Below are positions 1 to 5,879 of a stretch of DNA of 5,879 nt, piece after piece. A program made the position numbers and the translations under genes. The stretch's first letter is position 1. The number at the start of each line of letters is the position of its first letter. The notes under the pieces are model-generated. The model did not search any database. It saw only the letters and a program-made list of their open reading frames with translations, and was not told the origin of the DNA. The stretch is from Azonexus sp. GTDB lineage: Bacteria > Pseudomonadota > Gammaproteobacteria > Burkholderiales > Rhodocyclaceae. The DNA lies in assembly GCA_031285115.1 (NCBI GenBank), contig JAITWU010000193.1, positions 1 through 5,879 of the forward strand. The letters are read 5' to 3'.

Positions 1-1835
1 CGCTGACCACGTCCGCGCCCAATAGCAACGTCTTCGTTTCTCATTTGCTGACGCTCTACAGCCAAAGCCGCCGCAGCAATGCCGGGACGCGCGGCATGGA
101 TGCGCTGGGGTTTTCCGCCTACGTGGACACCGACCTCGATCGAAAACTGCTGCCAGCGGTGTTGCAGGGCGAGTTCCGTCTGGTGCTGATCTCGGGCAAC
201 GCTGGCGATGGAAAAACGGCCTTCCTGCAACACCTGGAGCGGGAGGTTGAAAACCGAGGGGGATCGGTCAATCGCAGTCTGCCCAATGGCAGTGAATTGA
301 CCTTGGCGAGCAAGCGTTATCTGATCAACTACGACGGCAGTCAGGACGAAGGCAGCAAAGACAACAACCAAGTCTTGCTGGACTTCCTTGCCCCGTACAG
401 GGGCGGCGATGTCAAAGCCTGGAAGCCGCAGGAAATCCACTTGATTGCGATCAATGAGGGTCGATTGGTGGATTTCCTGGCGACGCATGAGCGCGACTTC
501 CCGGCGTTGACGGGTCTTGTCCAGCGTGCGCTTGCCACAGGTGAAACCGAATCTGGCGTGGCGGTCGTGAATCTGAATCTTCGCAGTGTGGTTGCGGAGG
601 CTGACGGCGGCTCGATCCTGGAACGCACGCTCAAGACCATCGTTCAAGCACACAACTGGTCGGCCTGCGAAAGTTGCGATCTGCAAGCCAATTGCTATGC
701 CTTGCACAACGCGCGCAGTTTCCAGGACGAAACGGCTGGCCCGCGCTTGATGGAGCGGCTCAAGACCCTGTACACGATGGCCCATTTACGCGGTCGCTTG
801 CACATTACGATGCGCGACCTGCGCTCGGCCTTGTCGTTCATGCTGATCGGCAACCGCGACTGCGCGGAGATTCACGCTCTGTACGCGTCAGGCAAGCCGG
901 ATGAGGTTGCCCGCAGCTATTACTTCAACAGTTGGATGGGTGGCGGCAAGCCGACTTCGGATCGCTTGCTGACCTTGCTCAGTGAACTCGACATCGGCAA
1001 GCAGGAAGACCCGCGTTTCGATCGGGCGCTGGATTTCGTGCAACCCGATGACCGCGCCTTGTTCCGCTTTGAGCGGCGCGGGCAGTCAGATTTCAATGTA
1101 CTCAAGCGCCTGTTCGACGAGTTGCCGCGAGGCGCGTCCCTGATGTCGGCCCGCCAGCGTGCTCGCCTGCATCGTGAGTATGTGGTCATGGCCCGCCGCA
1201 AGCACTTCTTTGAGCGGCGTGATGCCGGTTGGGAAAAAATGCTGCCCTATCGCTCGGCCAAGCGCATGGTCGAAATCGTGCGAGGCGGCGCTTCGATGGA
1301 GACGTTGATCGCAGACATTCTGCATGCCATCAATCGCGGTGAAGGCTTGCAGCGACCAGAGCGCTTGGGAGCCAATCTGGCGCTGCAATTGCGTCAAGTC
1401 GAGCACGGCACGATTCGCAGTTATCGGCTCTTCCCCAAGGAAGGGTTCGGTCTGGAGATTCTGGACTTCGCCGCCAAGGCTCGATTCGTCGAGCATTTAC
1501 CAACGGGCTTGTTGCTGCGGTTCGAGGGTCAAGGCGCGGGCGCCATCACCAGCGAGTTGATGATCAACCTTGATGTGTTCGAGATGTTGGAGCGCCTGAA
1601 TGAAGGCTATCGCCCCAGCGTCGAAGAGATGCAGGGTTTTTATCTCTGCCTGGGTGTCTTCAAAAACAGCCTGAACGCGCAGCCTTACCGGGAGATTCTG
1701 CTCACCACCACCGGTCATGATTTTTACCGCCTGGCGCGTCGGGACGATGGCCGTGTCGAGATGCGCTTGCTGCAAGGTGCGGTGATGGAGGCGTCCAAAT
1801 CTGGGGCTGGACAAGGACTCAGTGGGAGCAACTGA
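1..1835 (+). CDS. P-loop ATPase, C-terminal part of a probable protein kinase-ATPase fusion (MAD6-like candidate), 5' partial
   Basis: The reading frame (codons from base 3) is open to the left edge and ends at TGA 1833-1835, giving about 610 codons. A TTG at 45 and an ATG at 96 are in frame, but neither has a ribosome binding site, and family-like sequence (FVSHLLTLYSQSRRSNAGTRG) spans the TTG, so the true start is upstream. Seen in order: Walker A GNAGDGKT (195-218), a Walker B-like strand LIAINEG (441-461), a second beta strand VVNLNLRSVV (564-593), a Cys/His cluster (666-707), HITMRDLRSAL (801-833) resembling an AAA+ sensor or lid region, and an Arg-rich segment with RRKHFFERR and MLPYRS (about 1194-1257). 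Together these indicate an AAA+/STAND-like NTPase that hydrolyses ATP, probably in the cytoplasm. From memory, this style of ATPase follows a Ser/Thr kinase domain in large defence proteins such as MAD6 or PglW-like proteins; the kinase itself is not visible here. A DptF-like ATPase is the alternative. Coding status is very secure, the ATPase call strong, the family name moderate. Confidence 0.9.
   Translation, partial: LTTSAPNSNVFVSHLLTLYSQSRRSNAGTRGMDALGFSAYVDTDLDRKLLPAVLQGEFRLVLISGNAGDGKTAFLQHLEREVENRGGSVNRSLPNGSELTLASKRYLINYDGSQDEGSKDNNQVLLDFLAPYRGGDVKAWKPQEIHLIAINEGRLVDFLATHERDFPALTGLVQRALATGETESGVAVVNLNLRSVVAEADGGSILERTLKTIVQAHNWSACESCDLQANCYALHNARSFQDETAGPRLMERLKTLYTMAHLRGRLHITMRDLRSALSFMLIGNRDCAEIHALYASGKPDEVARSYYFNSWMGGGKPTSDRLLTLLSELDIGKQEDPRFDRALDFVQPDDRALFRFERRGQSDFNVLKRLFDELPRGASLMSARQRARLHREYVVMARRKHFFERRDAGWEKMLPYRSAKRMVEIVRGGASMETLIADILHAINRGEGLQRPERLGANLALQLRQVEHGTIRSYRLFPKEGFGLEILDFAAKARFVEHLPTGLLLRFEGQGAGAITSELMINLDVFEMLERLNEGYRPSVEEMQGFYLCLGVFKNSLNAQPYREILLTTTGHDFYRLARRDDGRVEMRLLQGAVMEASKSGAGQGLSGSN
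195..218 (+). other. Walker A (P-loop) motif of the first gene
   Basis: The codons read GNAGDGKT, a perfect match to GxxGxGK[ST], following a hydrophobic strand (LVLIS) and followed by a helix start (AFLQ). The lysine codon is at 213-215. This is the direct evidence that the gene product binds nucleotide. The acidic partner is probably in the LIAINEG strand at 441-461, where Asn-Glu replaces the usual Asp-Glu. Confidence 0.93.
666..707 (+). other. Cys/His cluster in the ATPase, possible zinc site
   Basis: The codons spell C-x2-C-x5-C-x3-H: cysteines at 666, 675 and 693 and histidine at 705. Four potential ligands in 14 residues, placed between the NTPase strands and the HITMRDLRS segment, would suit a small zinc-stabilised insertion. 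Zinc binding is inference; the spacing is what is seen. Confidence 0.55.
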
Positions 1836-1837
1836 TG
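1824..1837 (+). promoter_or_regulatory. Ribosome binding site and TGATG coupled start of the second gene
   Basis: GGGAG at 1824-1828 lies six bases before ATG 1835-1837. The A of that ATG is also the last base of the TGA that ends the upstream gene. The Shine-Dalgarno sequence lies inside the upstream coding region, the usual form of translational coupling. It fixes the start of the second gene. Confidence 0.88.
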
Positions 1838-3508
1838 GCATTACAGAAGAAAGACCGGGAATTCCGACTTCCCAAGATCAGTTATCTCGATTTCAAGACC
1901 ATCGAGATGGATCGCGTGCTCACCGGGCTATTTGAACGCCTGGAGCATAACGGCTACCCCAGCGTGTTTCGAGACAAGCGGGAATTGACGGTCGAAAAAT
2001 TCGTTGACGACATTCTTGACGCCAGTGATCGTTTCCTGGGGTTTGCGCAGCATCGGGAGGTCGTAACGAGGTGGGTGGAAACCCACTTGATGGACATCGT
2101 CAACCGGGGCAAAAAAAATGCTGTGGTCGCCGGGCCACGCCCTCTGCATGGATATACCTATCGGTTTCGCAACCCCAAGCATTCGCGTGATTACGGCGCT
2201 TCGCAGCATCTGTACCAGATGCTGTATCACGCAAGGCACCAGTCTGGTCATCATGCCATTGATCACTTGAAGAGTTTTTTCTTTGATGGCTTTGACAAGC
2301 TCACGCGAGAACTGAACGACAAAGCGTTGACTGACATCGAGACCGCGACGCTCTTGCATTTTCTTTCACAGCGCAAGGACACGGCGGATACCCGCGAGAG
2401 AGGCGACCGTTTTGCGCCTGTGTGTGTCGGTTCTGCGGATCTGATGGCGGAAGATGTTCAGCGTCTATTATTTTACAAGCCCTTCATGCCACGTTCGGTG
2501 ATGGTGGAATACCTCAAGGTGCTGCTGTCGTTCCATCTGGCCCTGTATCACCTGCGGCTATTGAAACTGCTGCCAGCGTGGCAGAAATGTGGCGGCGCGA
2601 ACGCGCTGTGCGCCGAATCTGCGTGCCCAATGAAACCGCGCGAGTCTCGTCAACCGCAGGGAGACTGCCCTTACAAGTTGGGGCTGTTTGTTGATCTTTC
2701 CGGCAATGCCGAATCTGCCATGGCTGCTTTGGCGGAGCGTAGCGCGGATGGCTACTATCGCCGTATACCGAGTTTTGTGCGCGCCTATTTCGTCGCCAAG
2801 AAACTGGACGAATTTTCGGCGCTCTTGGAAAAACGCGGCAAGCTGATCCGCCCCTTGAACTCGGTGTTTTCAGTGGGCGAACTGTACGGTTTGCAAGGCG
2901 CGCCCTTTGCCGATGAGCGTGACAAGTTCTTTGGGGAACGGCTGTCTGGTCTTTTGGAATCTTTGTCTGAAGGCGAAGATGGTCTCGATCCAGAGATCGA
3001 GTCCATCACCACGATGGGGTTGTCGGATTTCGAGACCTATATTGAAATCCTTTCTGCTCTGCGGGGCGCATTCCATAGGAAGTACATCATTGAATCGCTG
3101 GACGCGCTGACACTGAAAAACAAGCCGGGAGCATTACTGGCACAAACCCGCGCGCGCAATGCGCCACGCCGGTTCACGCTCGACAGCCGCTTACTCGAAG
3201 TGCTGCTACAGATTGCGGTACTGAGGCCGGGCGGTGACAAGGGCTACTTCACGGGTGAGATGCGGATTGATGATCTCCTGGCTTTCTTGCGTGAACGCTA
3301 TGGCCTTTACATCGATCAACTACCTCCCGGCGAAGGGTTTTCCATACCGACCATCGACGAGCGCAAAGCCTTGCGCAGTAATGTCCAGGCGTTCACGGGG
3401 CGTTTGCGGGAAATCGGGTTCTATCGAGATTTGTCAGACGCCTATGTGACTCAAACCGTGGTGCCGCGCTACCGAATTTCAGAGAAGGCTGAAGGAGCGC
3501 CCGTATGA
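1835..3508 (+). CDS. Uncharacterised defence-operon protein with His-rich and Cys4 segments (MAD7-like candidate)
   Basis: The 557-residue protein starts at ATG 1835 (GGGAG six bases upstream, one-base overlap with the preceding stop) and ends at TGA 3506-3508. I see no P-loop, signal peptide or convincing membrane span. The segment at residues 223-250 is rich in Leu but also carries Lys, Arg and His, so it reads as an amphipathic helix. Visible features are a basic, aromatic stretch GYTYRFRNPK (about 105-114), seven histidines between residues 116 and 144, four cysteines at 252, 259, 264 and 278, and a C-terminal region (about 455-550) with helices such as IDDLLAFLRERYG and ALRSNVQAFTGRL that could form a winged helix. 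No catalytic motif is recognisable. Sitting between an ATPase and a giant DptH-like protein, it occupies the position of MAD7 in MADS or DptG in phosphorothioation-dependent restriction, and is most simply a bridging or DNA-binding subunit of a complex. Coding status is secure; the family name is positional inference plus general resemblance. Confidence 0.9.
   Translation: MALQKKDREFRLPKISYLDFKTIEMDRVLTGLFERLEHNGYPSVFRDKRELTVEKFVDDILDASDRFLGFAQHREVVTRWVETHLMDIVNRGKKNAVVAGPRPLHGYTYRFRNPKHSRDYGASQHLYQMLYHARHQSGHHAIDHLKSFFFDGFDKLTRELNDKALTDIETATLLHFLSQRKDTADTRERGDRFAPVCVGSADLMAEDVQRLLFYKPFMPRSVMVEYLKVLLSFHLALYHLRLLKLLPAWQKCGGANALCAESACPMKPRESRQPQGDCPYKLGLFVDLSGNAESAMAALAERSADGYYRRIPSFVRAYFVAKKLDEFSALLEKRGKLIRPLNSVFSVGELYGLQGAPFADERDKFFGERLSGLLESLSEGEDGLDPEIESITTMGLSDFETYIEILSALRGAFHRKYIIESLDALTLKNKPGALLAQTRARNAPRRFTLDSRLLEVLLQIAVLRPGGDKGYFTGEMRIDDLLAFLRERYGLYIDQLPPGEGFSIPTIDERKALRSNVQAFTGRLREIGFYRDLSDAYVTQTVVPRYRISEKAEGAPV
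2111..2118 (+). repeat. Run of eight adenines inside the second gene
   Basis: A8 spans codons 93-95 (Lys-Lys-Asn). It is the longest homopolymer noticed in the window. A one-base slip would truncate the protein: the -1 frame reaches TGA at 2188-2190. No nearby strong hairpin was recognised, so programmed frameshifting is not supported. Confidence 0.9.
2588..2668 (+). other. Four-cysteine cluster in the second gene, possible zinc finger
   Basis: Cysteine codons at 2588, 2609, 2624 and 2666 give C-x6-C-x4-C-x13-C (residues 252, 259, 264, 278), right after a long amphipathic helix and before a hydrophobic strand (LGLFVDL). The linker is rich in Pro, Arg and Gln, as in a surface loop held by a metal. 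Spacing does not match a named zinc-finger class I know, so metal binding is a guess. Confidence 0.5.
3491..3508 (+). promoter_or_regulatory. Ribosome binding site and ATGA coupled start of the third gene
   Basis: GAAGGAG at 3491-3497 sits seven bases before ATG 3505-3507, which overlaps the TGA 3506-3508 of the second gene by four bases. This is the strongest Shine-Dalgarno match at either junction and fixes the start of the long third gene. Confidence 0.9.
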
Positions 3509-5879
3509 GCCAAGGACTGCGCGAACTGACTGCTCAAGAACTGAATGCGGCGCTTGAGTCGGTGCTATTGCCGAAGTTGTCTGCAATTCTTGCTGCCCGT
3601 GAACTAGGGCATTGCATGAGAGTCACCGACCTGGATCGGGAGTTGATGATTCGTCTGGCGGGCGGGCTTCGGGCAAAGGTGCCAACGGCGAATGTGGTGG
3701 TCTTGGCGGATGACGCGCTACGCGAGCAGGCCCCGGAGTTGGCCGTTTCGAGCACCAAGCTCGTGGAATTGCGTAACCCGTTGCCAAATGATGAGTTGCG
3801 CCCCCCGTTGCTGGTCTTTGTGCCCAATGATTTACGCGCTTCCGCCGAAGATTCCTTTGGCGTCGCGACATTTGAAGAAATTTCGATTGAGGATGCTTAC
3901 AGCGATCTGAGCACGCAGCTTTTGACGCAAGTCCCGGCCCATCTCAAGGTCGCGGTGGAAACTTGCCTGGACGAGTTGCAACGCGACGGCTCGCAGTGGC
4001 GATATGCCGATGACGCGGCTGTTGCGCGCTACCTGCTCACTTGCCAGATCAACGACTTCGATGCGGATGCCATGGGTGCGGCCTTGTGCGAACTGGCCCT
4101 CGTGCCGGATTTCGAGCTATTTCAGCAGGCAGAGCGTGCGCCATTGCGGGTAGCTCGTAATCGAGAGTGCGTGGAGCGCATTACATGGTCAACCCGAACG
4201 GAGCGTGCGCGTGCTCTTGATCTGGGTTTGAGTGATTCAGCCTTTCGCAAACAAGTGGGGGAGTTTTTAGCGAAAGCGGGGGTAACCACTCCACAGGAGT
4301 GGACGAAGCTCATCGTCCGGGATCGTGTCAATTGGCCTCTGGCGTTCAACAAGTGGGCGTTCGAGGACGGGGGAATCTACCCGGATGACATCTTCATTGG
4401 CGACGTGGAGCTGCCGGATTTACCGGTGGTGAAGGATGACAACGAAGACCCCAGGTTGGCGGAATTGATCGGTCATCGTGTGCTGCCCATCTCGAAGACG
4501 GGACAGAAGAAATTCAACGTCACCTTCAGAGTATCGCCCGCGCCCTCCAAGGTAGAAGGATTGGCTCGCTTTGTCGCGGAAGTCGTGTCTCGTGACAATG
4601 GGCCGACAGGTTTACGCCGCCGGAAGGCGGCATGGGTAAAGAACACGGATGCGGGGCTGATTTCATTTACCTCGATCGGCAAGATCGATTGGGAGGAAGG
4701 CTGGCATTTTGTTCGCATCTACGCCGAAGCTGAAGATGGCAGCCGCATCCCGCTAATCGATGGTGAGGGGAAGGCGATCGGCCTCAATCGGGATGTCTCC
4801 GATACGCCAATGAACGACAACGAGAGTGACCTGTTTTATGTGGTCACCGATGAGGAATTGGAGGTCGAGCCGCCGCAGCGAGCCGTGCCTCGTGAGCCGA
4901 GTCTGATGCATGCCTTGCTTCGTGCCCGGTTTGCAGCGGTAGTGCAGGAGCGCGACCCTGGCGCGGTATCTATCACGGGAGCCGCTTGGGTAGAGCGCAG
5001 TGGTAAATCGGCGGTGAAGGGGGAAACGCTTGAAGTTCGGCTTGGGAAAGAGGGCAAAGCGAATGTCTTCGTCTCTACTGTGCTGGCTAATTTGGAACGG
5101 GCTTTTCTTGATGATCCCCTGGGTGTTAATCGCCTGAGACTGTCGATCAGTGCATCAGGTATGGCGACGCGATCAACGGCCTCCTTCAATTGGCCCGCTT
5201 CTGATGAAGCGCATAGATTTCAGGAAGCACGCGCCGCGTTCTTTGGGGCAGTTTTGCAGGGAGATCAACGACTGATCATGCAAGCCAGCAATTTCCTGGG
5301 GTTGCATGAGACGGCGCAAAACTATGCGGCGGCCTACATGACATGGATCGACGCGGTACTGGTGCGATGTGGTTCAGCCGACGCGGCCGTTTCCAGATCA
5401 GCTTTTGAGGAGTTGCGCTGTGCGCTCACGGTTGACTCGGTCAATCTGGTACTTGAGGACTATCAAGGTCGTCGTCGCGACGCGGTTTTACTTGGGCCGA
5501 CTCACCCGCTGCGGGCTAATTGGCATGTCGCCTGGAGCCAGTTGGGACAAAAGTGGCTGGAGCGCAGTCGTTTAACCAGCCGTGAATTTGTAGTGCCCAC
5601 GAGAGACGCGGTACTCAAACAGCTTGTGCCCGCAGCATTTCCGCCGGTGCTCCCCTTTGTGGAAGAACTAGGCCGAACCGCGCTGGCCGTAGACAACATT
5701 AATCACTTCTGGTCGCTGTACGCAGCCGCTGATGAAAAAGACCCGCGAGGGCTGGTTGGTGAAGTGTGTTTTGCACTGGGGTTGCCGGAGTCTGCCATCG
5801 GCGGTACGGCAATCGATAGCGATTACTTGGCAGCTCGGGTGCAGCGTTATCTGATTCAGCATCCCTACGTGGAGACGCT
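3505..5879 (+). CDS. N-terminal part of a giant DptH/MAD8-like protein (predicted FtsK/HerA-type ATPase, core not in window), 3' partial
   Basis: Translation from ATG 3505 stays open to the right edge: 791 codons plus two bases with no stop. The start is set by GAAGGAG seven bases upstream and the ATGA overlap. The first ~130 residues end in a strand and motif, LLVFVPNDLRASAEDSFG (about 101-118), which resembles the N-terminal part of large DptH-type proteins as I remember them. The middle (about 320-600) is rich in beta strands and contains IGKIDWEEGWHFVRI (about 391-405). A segment LLGPTHPLR followed by WHVAW (about 662-677) recalls the HPLR-W motif of DptH/DndH, MAD8 and related HerA-class restriction ATPases. 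No Walker A has appeared by residue 791; in those families it comes later in a protein of well over 1,000 residues, so enzyme activity cannot be judged here. The expected role is a DNA translocase or effector that acts with the two upstream products. Coding is near certain; the family call is moderate. Confidence 0.88.
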   Translation, partial: MSQGLRELTAQELNAALESVLLPKLSAILAARELGHCMRVTDLDRELMIRLAGGLRAKVPTANVVVLADDALREQAPELAVSSTKLVELRNPLPNDELRPPLLVFVPNDLRASAEDSFGVATFEEISIEDAYSDLSTQLLTQVPAHLKVAVETCLDELQRDGSQWRYADDAAVARYLLTCQINDFDADAMGAALCELALVPDFELFQQAERAPLRVARNRECVERITWSTRTERARALDLGLSDSAFRKQVGEFLAKAGVTTPQEWTKLIVRDRVNWPLAFNKWAFEDGGIYPDDIFIGDVELPDLPVVKDDNEDPRLAELIGHRVLPISKTGQKKFNVTFRVSPAPSKVEGLARFVAEVVSRDNGPTGLRRRKAAWVKNTDAGLISFTSIGKIDWEEGWHFVRIYAEAEDGSRIPLIDGEGKAIGLNRDVSDTPMNDNESDLFYVVTDEELEVEPPQRAVPREPSLMHALLRARFAAVVQERDPGAVSITGAAWVERSGKSAVKGETLEVRLGKEGKANVFVSTVLANLERAFLDDPLGVNRLRLSISASGMATRSTASFNWPASDEAHRFQEARAAFFGAVLQGDQRLIMQASNFLGLHETAQNYAAAYMTWIDAVLVRCGSADAAVSRSAFEELRCALTVDSVNLVLEDYQGRRRDAVLLGPTHPLRANWHVAWSQLGQKWLERSRLTSREFVVPTRDAVLKQLVPAAFPPVLPFVEELGRTALAVDNINHFWSLYAAADEKDPRGLVGEVCFALGLPESAIGGTAIDSDYLAARVQRYLIQHPYVET

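Noticed and set aside
1086..1496. 136-codon open frame on the minus strand
   Set aside because: It lies wholly inside the ATPase gene, has no ribosome binding site or recognisable protein motif, and is explained by the codon bias of the plus-strand gene.
2275..2280. T6 run as part of a terminator
   Set aside because: It is inside a coding sequence (Phe codons) with no GC-rich hairpin just upstream.
1928..2359. 143-codon open frame on the minus strand
   Set aside because: It is antisense to the middle gene, whose start, stop and ribosome binding site are well supported; the translation shows no family features.
2501..2590. Leu-rich stretch of the middle protein as a possible membrane helix
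   Set aside because: It contains Glu, Lys, Arg and two His among the hydrophobic residues, so an amphipathic or buried helix is more likely than a membrane span.
4987..5010. ERSGKSAV in the third gene, resembling the GK[ST] end of a P-loop
   Set aside because: GxxxxGK[ST] needs glycine five residues before the GK glycine; that position is Trp. The segment lies in a beta-rich region without the hydrophobic strand that precedes a P-loop.
4836..5189. 117-codon open frame on the minus strand, opposite the third gene
   Set aside because: Its Ser/Arg-rich, low-complexity composition is typical of an antisense shadow, and the plus-strand frame is continuous through it.

Overview
The window is almost entirely coding and looks like the middle of one plus-strand operon of three large genes: a P-loop ATPase whose 5' part lies off the left edge, a 557-residue protein, and a very large protein that runs off the right edge. 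By eye the base composition is in the middle to upper fifties percent G+C, with many TTG leucine codons and good GGAG-type ribosome binding sites. This suggests a proteobacterium (beta or gamma), but nothing here fixes the taxon. There are no tRNAs, rRNAs, insertion sequences, CRISPR repeats, promoters or terminators that I can support, and no gene-free stretch of more than a few bases.

Layout. Positions 1-1835 hold the C-terminal ~610 codons of an ATPase with a canonical Walker A, a Walker B-like strand and a small Cys/His cluster. The frame is open to the left edge and no convincing start exists in the window, so the protein begins upstream. Its sequence resembles the ATPase half of large Ser/Thr kinase-ATPase fusions found in phage-defence loci. 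Positions 1835-3508 hold a protein with a histidine-rich segment, a four-cysteine cluster and a C-terminal part that could be a winged helix. Positions 3505-5879 hold the first 791 codons of a protein with no stop in the window. Two short motifs in it recall the large FtsK/HerA-type DptH (DndH) and MAD8 proteins, whose ATPase core would lie further right.

The junctions are TGATG (genes 1/2) and ATGA (genes 2/3), each with a strong ribosome binding site inside the upstream gene. The three products are therefore probably made in a fixed ratio and may form one complex. The order ATPase, middle-sized unknown protein, giant DptH-like protein matches two anti-phage arrangements from memory: kinase MAD6 - MAD7 - MAD8 of the methylation-associated defence system (MADS), and dptF-dptG-dptH of phosphorothioation-dependent restriction. 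I favour a MADS-type locus, because gene 1 looks like the C-terminal half of a longer protein and because of its sequence style. The assignment rests on remembered family features, not on a search, and the diagnostic parts (kinase domain, methyltransferase, specificity subunit, C-terminal ATPase of gene 3) are all outside the window.
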